A stretch of DNA of 20,210 nucleotides from DAOTWP01 sp034435675 (lineage in GTDB: Bacteria; Chloroflexota; Anaerolineae; Aggregatilineales; Phototrophicaceae). The stretch spans positions 1 to 20,210 of the forward strand of contig DAOTWP010000347.1 of assembly GCA_034435675.1 (NCBI GenBank), given 5' to 3'. A model generated the notes under the pieces. It worked only from the letters and a program-made list of their open reading frames with translations, was not told where the DNA came from and did not search any database. Numbering within the stretch: the stretch's first letter is position 1; each line of letters starts with the position of its first letter. A program made the translations under genes and the position numbers. This document shows positions 6,933 to 14,910 of the stretch, piece after piece.

Positions 6933-8345
6933 TTATGCGGTCGGCGGTTCTTCATGCCCGGCGGGCGCTTCCGGCGGCTCTGGCGCGGCAGCAGCTTCTT
7001 CCGGCAAGGATGTCGCGGCTTCAGCAGCAGCTTCGGTAGGGGTTTCCATCACTGCGGCGACTGCGGGCACTGCGGGCACTGCCGCACGGCGCAGCCTGCG
7101 CGCTTCCGGGTAAAGATTCAGGTACCGCACCCCCAGCGTAAAGGCTAACCAACTGTAGCCGACAATGCCTACTGCCACGCCCCACTCAATCAGCGCGGGT
7201 TGATACTGATGCACTGGAAAAATATCGCGCACCCCCGGCGACCAGTCCAACGGAATGACGAAGCCTGACAGCGTCATGTTCCAGCGGTTGATAACCAGCC
7301 CGGCGATAATCATCGCCGCCGCCAGCATGACGACATTGCGGTTGCTGCGCAGCCTGCCATTTAGCAGGAAGAACGCCGGGACCAGCGCACCAAACAGTAC
7401 CTCACCGAACCAGAAGGTGAAGTTATATGGCGTATTCTGCGCCAGAACCTCCGCCCCAAGCCGCTGCTCCGGCACGTTGCTGTAGTAGTTCGTCGCTGCC
7501 CAGCTCCATAACTTCAGATATAGGTATGCGAGGCAGGCAAAGCCGACAAAACGCGCCACCCCGTTAAGCACATCAGTGGGGACCATCTCGCGGTCCAGCA
7601 GCTTGCCAACCAGAATGGTTACAAACAGCGTTAATGCCGGACCTGCCGCCACCGCCGAAAGGATGAACAGCACCGGTGCAGCCGGCGAATACCAGACCGG
7701 GCGCGCCGTCAAAATGCCATAGGTCGCCCCCAACGACGACTGGTGCAGCAGTGACAGCCCCATCCCCAACAGCGCCACCAGCGGCATCAGCCGGTGCAGA
7801 AAATGCGCCAGATTGCTCAACAGCCGGATTCGGCGCAGCCGCGCGCTGCTCTCAATGATAATCGGGATCAGCTCCATCAGCAGCACTGTGGTGTACAACA
7901 TCACGCACATCGTGATTTCCCACAACACCGAATGCACATTCCAGTAGATCAGCGGGTGGTAAAAGCGGTCAAAGCGCCCGATGTCAATGAACAACGCCAG
8001 CATCGCCGACGAATAGCCCAGCAGCCCGACAAACACCGCCGCGCGGGCAATCGCCTCGAAACGCTTCAAGCCAAACAGATACACCGCCGCAGACAGCGTA
8101 AAAGCGCCCGCACCCAGCGCAATTGCCGAAAGGTCAACCGTGATCCACAAGCCCCAGGGCAGTTGGTTGCTCAAATTCGTGACGCCCAGACCGTTGATTA
8201 ACACGGTCAGCCCGGACACCGCGCCCACTGCCAGCATCAGCACCAACAGGGCAATCCAGCCACGCAGCAGCCACGAGGAACGCCGCAGTCCCAGCGGTTG
8301 AAACCGTTCCGGCTGGGTATGGGATACAGCAGCAGTAGCAGCCAT
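6933..8345 (-). CDS. NrfD/HybB-like quinone-interacting integral membrane subunit
   Basis: This 470-residue protein has about ten hydrophobic helices spread over residues ~28-410. Examples are WIALLVLMLAVGAVSGL, WGLWITVDLSAIALGAGAF and EITMCVMLYTTVLLMELIP, and the block LLHQSSLGATYG is typical of the HybB/HmcC/NrfD (PF03916) family. Such proteins exchange electrons and protons between the quinone pool and an attached iron-sulfur subunit. The ATG is touched by the stop of the iron-sulfur gene (one base shared), so the two are co-translated and likely form one complex. The last ~55 residues are an unusual Ala/Pro/Glu-rich cytoplasmic-type tail partly encoded by a 9-bp tandem repeat. Which way electrons flow (quinol oxidation or quinone reduction) cannot be told. 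Confidence 0.92.
   Translation of the reverse strand: MAATAAVSHTQPERFQPLGLRRSSWLLRGWIALLVLMLAVGAVSGLTVLINGLGVTNLSNQLPWGLWITVDLSAIALGAGAFTLSAAVYLFGLKRFEAIARAAVFVGLLGYSSAMLALFIDIGRFDRFYHPLIYWNVHSVLWEITMCVMLYTTVLLMELIPIIIESSARLRRIRLLSNLAHFLHRLMPLVALLGMGLSLLHQSSLGATYGILTARPVWYSPAAPVLFILSAVAAGPALTLFVTILVGKLLDREMVPTDVLNGVARFVGFACLAYLYLKLWSWAATNYYSNVPEQRLGAEVLAQNTPYNFTFWFGEVLFGALVPAFFLLNGRLRSNRNVVMLAAAMIIAGLVINRWNMTLSGFVIPLDWSPGVRDIFPVHQYQPALIEWGVAVGIVGYSWLAFTLGVRYLNLYPEARRLRRAAVPAVPAVAAVMETPTEAAAEAATSLPEEAAAAPEPPEAPAGHEEPPTA
7051..7083. repeat. 9-bp tandem repeat inside the NrfD-like tail
   Basis: About 3.7 copies of ACTGCGGGC-like units run here (one degenerate copy, two exact, one partial). On the coding minus strand they give the VPAVPAVAAV stretch of the protein tail. 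Copy number could vary by slippage without a frameshift, since the unit is three codons. Confidence 0.7.
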
Positions 8346-9205
8346 TAGACCAGTCCCTCCGGTGGAATATAGTAGACATTCGGTTCAGTGCCCAAATCCT
8401 CGCGCAGGCGCAGGGTTGGGCGGTTGGCAATGATCCGCGCAACGGTGCTGTTGGGGTCATTGATATTGCCAAAGAAGCGCGCGTTTACCGGACAGATGTT
8501 GACACAGGCGGGCGTCGCTTCTTCGTCTACACCGGGCATCAACCCCTGCGCCAGCCCGGCGTCAATCCGGTGGATGCAGAATGTGCATTTTTCGACCACC
8601 CCGCGCGGGCGGCGCGGCACCTCTGGCGTACCCCATTCCGGCGCCTGCGGGTTTTCTTCGCTGCGCTCCGTCCAGTTGAACGTGCGCGCGCCATACGGAC
8701 AGGCAGTCTGGCAGTAGCGGCAGCCAATGCACTTGTCGTAGTCCATCACGACCAGCCCATCCGCCCGGTGATACGTTGCGCCCACCGGGCAAACTTCAAC
8801 ACATGGCGCATGCGTGCAGTGCAGGCACGGGCGCGTCAGATGGAAGATATTGCCCAGCGGCGTTTCGTCCACTACGCGGATATTCCAGCGCATGTCTTCG
8901 CGTGTATCGTTGGTCGCCTGGCATGCCCAGACACAGTAATCGCAGCCGATACATGCGCTCAGATCAATCACCATCACCCAGCGATAACTACCATCCCCGC
9001 CATGGTCTTCCGAACGGTTTTCGAGAATGTCGCGCGCGAAGGTCTCCAGCGGTTGCGCCAGCGTTGCCGCCAGCACCAGCGATGCGCCGCCGCCGATCAA
9101 CAGCGTCATGAATTCCTTGCGGCTTAGCAGACGCATATTCTCCGGCGGCTGCGCTCCCGGCGGCTGTTCGGTCACTTGCTGCGGTTGTTTCTGTGGTTCA
9201 CTCAT
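8345..9205 (-). CDS. NrfC/PsrB-like four-cluster [4Fe-4S] ferredoxin subunit
   Basis: This 286-residue protein carries sixteen cluster cysteines in the four-cluster layout of NrfC/DmsB/PsrB. The groups are CIGCDYCVWAC (~84-94), CLHCTHAPCVEVC, CIGCRYCQTAC, and a last group split between CTFC and CVNIC. The C-terminus, with FGNINDPNS and LREDLGTEPNVYY, resembles NrfC closely. An N-terminal hydrophobic segment (~33-50) follows SRKEFM (residues 28-33). This looks like a Tat signal or anchor with Arg-Lys instead of Arg-Arg, so the protein is probably on the outer face of the cytoplasmic membrane. It would pass electrons between the NrfD-like subunit and the multiheme cytochromes. Its stop overlaps the NrfD-like ATG, and it starts 18 bases after the cytochrome stop. 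Confidence 0.92.
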   Translation of the reverse strand: MSEPQKQPQQVTEQPPGAQPPENMRLLSRKEFMTLLIGGGASLVLAATLAQPLETFARDILENRSEDHGGDGSYRWVMVIDLSACIGCDYCVWACQATNDTREDMRWNIRVVDETPLGNIFHLTRPCLHCTHAPCVEVCPVGATYHRADGLVVMDYDKCIGCRYCQTACPYGARTFNWTERSEENPQAPEWGTPEVPRRPRGVVEKCTFCIHRIDAGLAQGLMPGVDEEATPACVNICPVNARFFGNINDPNSTVARIIANRPTLRLREDLGTEPNVYYIPPEGLV

Positions 9206-9223
9206 GCCCCTGTTACTCCCTCG

Positions 9224-10402
9224 TTAAGACTTGTGTTCTTCATCGTGCTGCATGGTCACTTCCGGGCGGCGGTTGCCCCGTGTAATAAACACTGCCGCGC
9301 CTGTGATGCCGAACCCGATGCCGAGGATCAATCCCTGGAGCAGTGAGATATAGTTGTTTTCGTTCGCCGCTACCTGTGAGGTCAGTTCTTCAACTTGCAG
9401 TTGCAGCGCAGCGCGTTCCTCGCGCAGTACACTACTGTCGCCTTCAATCAGTGTCCACTCACCCGTTGACACCAGTTCCTGATGGCAGGTATTACAGGCG
9501 ACCGTCTCGACCAGCATAGAGTGCCCGGTTGTTGTGGGCACGCCCTCACCCGTCATCACGGATGCAGCACTGGCGGGCACAAACATATGACAATCTGTGC
9601 AGTTGACCGTATAGGCGGTGCTGCTATGCTGTTCGTGCACGAACACTTCCGGCATATTTTCCTCGTGGCAGTTCAGACAAATCTGGTTCGTCGTCAGCCC
9701 GCCACGCATCATCTGGGTGTGCGGCGAATGGCATGTCGCGCAATCCAGCGGACCAATATCTACATGCGCACTCGACTGCCATTCTTCCAGCGTTGCCGTG
9801 TGGCAGGTCCCGCAGATACTCGCTGCGACCTCGCGGAAACGCGATACCGGCTGGATGTCGTGCGCGCCGTGACAGTCCGTACAGACTGCCGCCGCCGTGT
9901 CCCCGGCAAGAATCGCCCGCTCGTGCAGCCCGTTCTGCAACCCCAGCACCTGATCCTCGTGACACCCCAGACAGAAAGTGACTGATACCAGCGTGTATTC
10001 GCGGTGATCGGTTGGCGTGGGTCCACTGTGCGGGAAGTTATCCCCATGACAGTCAATACAGCCCAGCGTGCCGATAGGGCTGCTCGCGCCATGCACAGAA
10101 GCCGTAATCAGCGCGGGGTCAACATACAGGTTAAGGATATTGCCGTCCCGCATGGTCACGGTTTGCAGCGGCTGGTTGTGGCAGACCACACAGTAACTGT
10201 TATCGCCAGTTGGCACTACCTCCGTGACATTTCCCAGATCATAAACCACTTCTGTCGCCTCTGGCTGGGGAATGCTCTCAGGGGTCGCCTCCGGCGTTGC
10301 ATCCTGTGCCATGACCATCCATGGCAGCATTCCTGCCAGCACCAGTGTAATGCCTACACCTGTAAGCAAGACAATCAGGCGTTGACGCTTGTTTGCCATC
10401 AT
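9224..10402 (-). CDS. Membrane-anchored nonaheme cytochrome c
   Basis: This protein of about 392 residues has nine CXXCH motifs (CVVCH, CIDCH, CLGCH, CTDCH, CGTCH, CATCH, CLNCH, CTDCH, CNTCH) and no CXXCK. A signal peptide (KRQRLIVLLTGVGITLVLAG) is followed by an Ala/Thr/Pro/Glu linker. After the last heme there is a coiled-coil heptad stretch (LREERAALQLQVEELTSQV), a transmembrane helix (LLQGLILGIGFGITGAAVFI) and a short charged cytoplasmic tail. The heme domain therefore sits outside, tethered by a stalk. Three consecutive ATGs (10405, 10402, 10399) follow GAGGGG; I took the middle one by spacing. The gene lies about 10 bases after the larger nonaheme gene and ahead of the iron-sulfur and NrfD-like genes, so it likely bridges the membrane module and the soluble cytochrome. 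Confidence 0.9.
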   Translation of the reverse strand: MMANKRQRLIVLLTGVGITLVLAGMLPWMVMAQDATPEATPESIPQPEATEVVYDLGNVTEVVPTGDNSYCVVCHNQPLQTVTMRDGNILNLYVDPALITASVHGASSPIGTLGCIDCHGDNFPHSGPTPTDHREYTLVSVTFCLGCHEDQVLGLQNGLHERAILAGDTAAAVCTDCHGAHDIQPVSRFREVAASICGTCHTATLEEWQSSAHVDIGPLDCATCHSPHTQMMRGGLTTNQICLNCHEENMPEVFVHEQHSSTAYTVNCTDCHMFVPASAASVMTGEGVPTTTGHSMLVETVACNTCHQELVSTGEWTLIEGDSSVLREERAALQLQVEELTSQVAANENNYISLLQGLILGIGFGITGAAVFITRGNRRPEVTMQHDEEHKS

Positions 10403-10412
10403 CATCACCCCT

Positions 10413-12077
10413 CTATTGTCCCGTTGGCGGGAACAATCCCAGTTCAGTAAATACTGCGTCCAGCAGCGCATCTGTGTAGGCATAATTGTGGACACCATAA
10501 CTGCCGTCGCCTTCGACGAAATCCAGCGCCGTTATGACCCAGTCCGGCGTGCCCGCGTTGACCGCCGCGCGCGCAGTTTCCAGACGGCTGCGCGTATCTG
10601 CCTGCACGTCATCAATCAGAAGCTGCATGGTGGCGCCGTCCACCTGATCACCGTGACAGCCAACGCAGCTATCCACAACACCATCAAAGTTCAAAGCATC
10701 GCCCGGCAAAACCGGACGGAATGTATGGCTCAACCGGATGCTGTTCTCCACTGGCACCTCAGGGAGGTGACAGGTCACGCAGTCGGGACCGTCAGCGACT
10801 TCAAAGTGGTCGCTGGGGCGGCTGAAGACCTGCGCGACAATCTGAATCCCTTCAAACATCTCGCGCGAGGGACGATGCACGCCTGTGCCACCAGCAGCAA
10901 GGAAAGCCTCGTTGCTGTGGCAGTCGCTGCACATTGCGTTGGCTTCTGCCACAAGCTGCGCGGGCTGTTCACCGCCTTCAAGATGCGGGTTATGGCAGGT
11001 GATGCATGTCACGCCGTACTGCGCCGTCGCACCAGTCACGGGGTCAGGAGCATTCCCCTCACGATCCCCCGCTTCCACCGCCGCAATCTGCTGTGCTGTG
11101 GTGTTGTAATCGGCACTGTGGCAGGTCAGGCAGAAGGCTTCGACCTGTGCGCCGCTGTCACGCAGCGCGGTCACCGATGCGGCATGCCCATCACTCAACC
11201 ACTCGTTGTACTGCATATTCGCCTGCCGCGCGTGCCCTGTCGGATACCAGTAGGCACTGTCGTCCATCGGGTACAGCGTCCAGAAGTCGCTCAGCATCAT
11301 GCCGGGGTAATAGCCCACCGGGAACGGCTGCCCACTGACACCCGTGCCGCGTGAATGGCACTGCCCGCAAACCTGCGGGTCGGTAGCAGGGTTAATCGAC
11401 GCGCGAATGTCAATCAGTTCATCGTCATCCGGTCTGCTGCCTGCGTCGTCCGCGGTGTCGAAGTGATCTTCGCCGGGACCATGACAGGCTTCACACTGCA
11501 CGCCATCTTCCTCCCAACCACCCGTTTCCGCGTCATAGCCGGTCACATGGCAGTAGGCACAGTTTTGTCCCCAGTCATAGGCGGCGTCGGGCCAGTTGTC
11601 CGCCAGTGTATACGGCTGCCAGACACCCCGGCTGACATCCCATTCCGCGGGCAGCACCAGGTAACTATCTTCGCCGACAGCGAACAAATAGCGCTGGACC
11701 CCTGCCGAGCCACCGATCACATAGGCGATGTCCGCAGCGACGAATGCCCGCGCGCTGCTCTCGCCGGGGAATGTGACCATACGCAGATCATCCCCCTGGC
11801 TAAAATCCGCCAGTATCGGAGCGGTATCACCGCGTGTGATTTCCTGCAAGGTCTGCCCGTGCGCGGTGTCGCGGTGCGCAGAACGCAGGTCACGATGACA
11901 ATCCGAGCAGTCATTCGCGCCAATAAAATCTCCCGGTCCTGGCTGTGCCGGGTTTTCCTGCATCGCTATAGTGTCCTGCGCAGAAGCAACGTAGCTTTCG
12001 GACAACAGCAGGAAAACGCCCATGCAAACCAGCACTGTCCCTGACAGTGCGAGCAACCGGATGTGCCTCCGTTTCAT
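10413..12077 (-). CDS. Secreted nonaheme cytochrome c of the c554-like superfamily
   Basis: This 554-residue protein has a cleavable signal peptide (residues 1-34) and nine CXXCH motifs: CSDCH at 57-61, then CAYCH, CEACH, CGQCH, CLTCH, CITCH, CSDCH, CVTCH, CVGCH. The segment GGSAGVQRYLFAVGEDSYLVLPAEWD, then W-x-P-Y, CAYCHVTGYD and GVQCEACHGPG, is the layout of the large cytochrome c554/multiheme family (PF13435-like). The C-terminus (DGSYGVHNYAYTDALL) recalls the helical end of NrfA-like and octaheme reductases. All motifs are CXXCH, so a NrfA-type lysine-ligated catalytic heme is not indicated; an active-site heme could still exist without a distal ligand. It is the first gene of the four-gene operon and the best candidate for the catalytic or electron-exit subunit. 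Confidence 0.9.
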   Translation of the reverse strand: MKRRHIRLLALSGTVLVCMGVFLLLSESYVASAQDTIAMQENPAQPGPGDFIGANDCSDCHRDLRSAHRDTAHGQTLQEITRGDTAPILADFSQGDDLRMVTFPGESSARAFVAADIAYVIGGSAGVQRYLFAVGEDSYLVLPAEWDVSRGVWQPYTLADNWPDAAYDWGQNCAYCHVTGYDAETGGWEEDGVQCEACHGPGEDHFDTADDAGSRPDDDELIDIRASINPATDPQVCGQCHSRGTGVSGQPFPVGYYPGMMLSDFWTLYPMDDSAYWYPTGHARQANMQYNEWLSDGHAASVTALRDSGAQVEAFCLTCHSADYNTTAQQIAAVEAGDREGNAPDPVTGATAQYGVTCITCHNPHLEGGEQPAQLVAEANAMCSDCHSNEAFLAAGGTGVHRPSREMFEGIQIVAQVFSRPSDHFEVADGPDCVTCHLPEVPVENSIRLSHTFRPVLPGDALNFDGVVDSCVGCHGDQVDGATMQLLIDDVQADTRSRLETARAAVNAGTPDWVITALDFVEGDGSYGVHNYAYTDALLDAVFTELGLFPPTGQ

Positions 12078-12137
12078 AACGTTTACTGCCTTTCCAGTTA
12101 GCCTTATTCGGCAAACGTGTGCAAAGCAAATGTGGTG

Positions 12138-12170
12138 TTAAAGGGTCTAATTCCCGACAATTAAAGAGTC
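12138..12170. promoter_or_regulatory. Pair of 10-bp direct repeats before the nonaheme operon
   Basis: TTAAAGGGTC (12138-12147) and TTAAAGAGTC (12161-12170) are 23 bp apart start to start, roughly two helical turns, in the 246-bp leader of the cytochrome operon. They lie about 61-93 bases upstream of the ATG at 12077. This spacing fits side-by-side binding of a dimeric regulator, and the neighbouring NarL-type regulator is the obvious candidate. No clean sigma-70 promoter could be placed; this is inference. Confidence 0.4.
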
Positions 12171-12214
12171 GCATTGTTTTTTTGATATTCTCACTTGCAA
12201 GCAACAACCTGCAA

Positions 12215-12230
12215 TCATTCGCGAGAATGA
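12215..12230. promoter_or_regulatory. Short inverted repeat in the cytochrome operon leader
   Basis: Arms TCATTC and GAATGA are separated by GCGA. It lies about 140 bases upstream of the nonaheme start and about 94 bases past the regulator stop, so it could be an operator. As a terminator it is weak, because no T-run follows directly on the minus strand. Confidence 0.3.
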
Positions 12231-12241
12231 ACCCGACTCAT

Positions 12242-12323
12242 ACGCGGGGATGATTTCTTCTCAACGATTCTGGCTGAAAACAGATCGTCTGGCGCGATAC
12301 TTACCCCACATTCCATCCCGCGT
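12242..12323. repeat. Long-loop inverted repeat next to the regulator stop
   Basis: ACGCGGGGATG (12242-12252) and CATCCCGCGT (12314-12323) pair over 10 bp with one bulged G, around a 61-base loop. The right arm abuts the stop codon of the response regulator. It may be a transcript 3'-end structure or partial-read-through element between regulator and cytochrome genes. Confidence 0.4.
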
Positions 12324-12998
12324 TCAATCAATATTCACCAACCGGTGCCGCAGCGCCAGCAGCGCCGCCTGTGTGCGGTCAGACACATGCAGCTTCTGCA
12401 ATATGTGCTGTACATGCGTCTTGACTGTCGGCAGACTGATATTCAACGTCTCCGCAATGCTGTTGTTGGCGAACCCCTGCACAATCAAGCGCAGCACATC
12501 GCGTTCACGGTCAGACAGCGGCTCAATTTCCAGTTCGGTGGGTTCGGGGCTGGGCATGCTCTGATCCACAGCCGTCGCCAGCGCCGCTGTCAGCAGGGCG
12601 CGGTCAATGAGTTCATCACCCGCCGCCGCCGCCAGCACCGCCCGGACAATCTGGTCAGGGTCAGTCTCTTTGGACAAATACCCCGATGCCCCACCGCTGA
12701 TCGCTCGCGCCAGATACCCCGGATTGGCATAAGTCGTCAGCATAATCACACTTGTGCGGGGAGAAGCAGCCTTGATCTGGGGCAGCGCCTGCAAGCCGTC
12801 CACATCCTTCATGCGAATATCCAGCAAGATGACATCCGGCTGGTAAACACGCGCCAGCTCAACCGCGCCGACACCGCTGTCCGCCTCTGCGACCACCTCA
12901 ATGCCGGGGCGTGTCAGCAGGGCGCGCAGTCCCTGCCGCACAATGCCATGATCGTCTACAATCGCTACACGCACCGGTGTATCGGGATCAGGCTTCAT
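12324..12998 (-). CDS. NarL/FixJ-family response regulator
   Basis: This 224-residue protein starts at the ATG at 12998, which has an excellent GAGGGGGAAAG ribosome site. A GTG six codons upstream lies on the ribosome site itself and was rejected. The receiver domain has acidic pair DD in VAIVDDH, phospho-acceptor Asp60 in ILLDIRM, Thr in MLTTYA and Lys in YLSKE. The output domain is a LuxR-type helix-turn-helix: PLSDRERDVLRLIVQG, SIAETLNISLPTVKTHVQHI. It is downstream of the sensor kinase with a 33-base gap, so they form a two-component pair. Placed just before the multiheme operon and divergent from ccm, it probably controls one or both. The inducing signal is unknown. Confidence 0.95.
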   Translation of the reverse strand: MKPDPDTPVRVAIVDDHGIVRQGLRALLTRPGIEVVAEADSGVGAVELARVYQPDVILLDIRMKDVDGLQALPQIKAASPRTSVIMLTTYANPGYLARAISGGASGYLSKETDPDQIVRAVLAAAAGDELIDRALLTAALATAVDQSMPSPEPTELEIEPLSDRERDVLRLIVQGFANNSIAETLNISLPTVKTHVQHILQKLHVSDRTQAALLALRHRLVNID

Positions 12999-13031
12999 CT
13001 TTCCCCCTCTAGGCACGATTCAGCACTAATG

Positions 13032-14834
13032 TCAGCCAGCATTGTCAGTCATCGCACCGCCCGCCGCATCAGTTTCCAGTGATATTTGAGACAGCACGGT
13101 GTTGGGAACCCAGACTTCTACACGAGTACCTTTGCCTGGCTGGCTGGTAATCACACACGTGCCGCCCAGCAGCGTCGCACGTTCGCGCATGGTGGTCACC
13201 CCTAACCCGCGTACCTCGTTGGTGATTGCCGCCAGATCAAAGCCTTCGCCATCGTCTTCAATCGTCAGCCCGATACCGACATGATTGCGCAGATCAACGC
13301 GCACTTTGCGCGCGTGGGCGTGTTTGCGCGCGTTGTTCAGCGCTTCCTGCGTAATGCGGAACAGCGTCACTGCCACCGATTTATCCGGTTCAGTTGTCAC
13401 CGCCTGCAGGTTCAGCCGCAGAGTCCAGCCTGCTGCCTGCGCCATCGTCTGCGCCAGTTCCTCGATTGCCGCAATCAATCCCAGATCATCGAGCACTGCC
13501 GGGCGCAGCCCTTCAATGATGCGCCGCCCTTCCGCAATCGCTTCAGTCAGTGCATCGCAGCCGCGCGCAATCCCCTGCTGGGCATCCTCCTCAGACCGTT
13601 CGCGGCAGTTGGTCAGGTAGAACCGCGCGCCAACCAACTGTTGAATCAAGCCGTCGTGCAGGTCAAAGGCAATCAGCTTACGTTCTTCTTCCTGCGCGTG
13701 AATCAACCGTTCGATCAAGCGATGTTCCTGATTACGCTTACGATCCAGTTCGCGCGCCATCGCGCAGAAGGCGCGCGTCAGACTGGCGATTTCGTCCAAG
13801 CCAAGCCGTTTGGGCGGTTTGGGCACAGTGCCGTCCCGCCCGAAAGCCGCCGCCATATGTTCCAGCGCCGCAATCGGGCGTGTCAGGCGTTGGCTGAGCG
13901 TATACGCCAGCAGCAGCGCCAGCAGTGCGCCACCCAGCAGCAGCCCTCCGAACAGCAAGTAAAACTGCGTCAAATCCGCAAAGATGATACTCTTGGGCAT
14001 TTCCCGATAAAGCACCCAGAACAGATCCGTGCGGCTGGCAGTCGGGTAAATCGTCTCATACACGTAAACGCTGTGGTCGGTCTCCAGCGTGCCGCGCTCG
14101 CCACTGAGCAGCGGCGACAAATCATCGTGAACGACTGCCGGATCAAAATAGTTGGGATGCACCAGATAGCTGCCATCCTGATCCATCAGCGCCCAGTTGC
14201 CCTCACGTTCATCTGCTGGCAGGTTGCGCAGCAGCCAGCCCGCATGCAGGTCAATCACAATCAACCCCTCATCAGACGAGCGCATGGTGAAGTGAATCAG
14301 CGGCGCGCCGGTAGCGTCGCTTTGCTGGTCAGTCGTAAATGAGGACACATAAACGCCGCCCGGCAGCAAACTGACGGCAGAACGGAAATAGGTCATTTCG
14401 CGGCGGTCATAGGCTTGTCCACTGGGGGTCACGGTGCGCCCGTCGGAATGCACCGACACAATCTCCATGCCCGCATCATTGATGTAACGCAGCGCGCGAT
14501 ACATAGGGCGTACAGACAGCAGCACCATGAAGTCCTGCTCTGCCTGATTGCGCCACTGTGCCGCCAATTCTGGGCTGCTCTGCTCGCTTAGCAATTCAAT
14601 GCTGCGCAGTGCATCCAGGTACAGGGCATCGCCTAACGCCTGATGCAGTGAACTAACGACACTTTCTGCCTGCAAATTGACCTGGCTCGCGGAACGCTCC
14701 ACCGCATAGGCGGTAATGAGATCGCGCGCCATGATTTGCCCGTAGAGTGCCATTGCAGCCAGCGGCACCAGCAAAACCAGCAGGAAATTAAACATTAACC
14801 GGCTGCGTAAACTCTTGAATCCGCGAAAACGCAT
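13032..14834 (-). CDS. Cache-domain sensor histidine kinase (NarX-like HisKA_3)
   Basis: About 600 residues. I prefer the ATG at 14834, which has GGGGAGG some 12 bases upstream; an in-frame ATG at 14876 adds 14 basic residues but lacks a visible ribosome site. The order is: transmembrane helix (LMFNFLLVLLVPLAAMAL), extracellular double-Cache-like sensor domain (~40-285, with YINDAGMEIVSV), second helix (FYLLFGGLLLGGALLALLLAY), HAMP linker (RLTRPIAALEHMAAAF), then HisKA_3 with phospho-His393 in FDLHDGLIQQL. HATPase_c follows: N-box ITQEALNNARKHA, G-box EDDGEGFDL, GLGVTTMRERA. The absence of an NarX P-box suggests a ligand other than nitrate; Cache domains usually bind small molecules. It is paired with the adjacent regulator. 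Confidence 0.93.
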   Translation of the reverse strand: MRFRGFKSLRSRLMFNFLLVLLVPLAAMALYGQIMARDLITAYAVERSASQVNLQAESVVSSLHQALGDALYLDALRSIELLSEQSSPELAAQWRNQAEQDFMVLLSVRPMYRALRYINDAGMEIVSVHSDGRTVTPSGQAYDRREMTYFRSAVSLLPGGVYVSSFTTDQQSDATGAPLIHFTMRSSDEGLIVIDLHAGWLLRNLPADEREGNWALMDQDGSYLVHPNYFDPAVVHDDLSPLLSGERGTLETDHSVYVYETIYPTASRTDLFWVLYREMPKSIIFADLTQFYLLFGGLLLGGALLALLLAYTLSQRLTRPIAALEHMAAAFGRDGTVPKPPKRLGLDEIASLTRAFCAMARELDRKRNQEHRLIERLIHAQEEERKLIAFDLHDGLIQQLVGARFYLTNCRERSEEDAQQGIARGCDALTEAIAEGRRIIEGLRPAVLDDLGLIAAIEELAQTMAQAAGWTLRLNLQAVTTEPDKSVAVTLFRITQEALNNARKHAHARKVRVDLRNHVGIGLTIEDDGEGFDLAAITNEVRGLGVTTMRERATLLGGTCVITSQPGKGTRVEVWVPNTVLSQISLETDAAGGAMTDNAG

Positions 14835-14910
14835 GCGCTTCGCAGTCCTCCCCCTGAATAGCCCCTCAACATACATTCTCTATTGTGTCCCAAAATGCTG
14901 CAAACCTTTG

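Noticed and set aside
10389..12044. Two long plus-strand frames opposite the nonaheme gene
   Set aside because: The nine ordered CXXCH motifs and signal peptide fix the coding strand as minus.
10413..12077. NrfA nitrite reductase identity for the large cytochrome
   Set aside because: NrfA typically carries one CXXCK among five hemes; here there are nine CXXCH and no CXXCK.
12184..12198. FNR-like box TTGATATTCTCACTT before the cytochrome operon
   Set aside because: The second half does not fit ATCAA at N4 spacing and is one base short for a CRP N6 site.
13281..14342. 353-codon plus-strand frame opposite the sensor kinase
   Set aside because: The kinase frame has complete HAMP, HisKA_3 and HATPase motifs; this one is Gln/Arg-rich with none.
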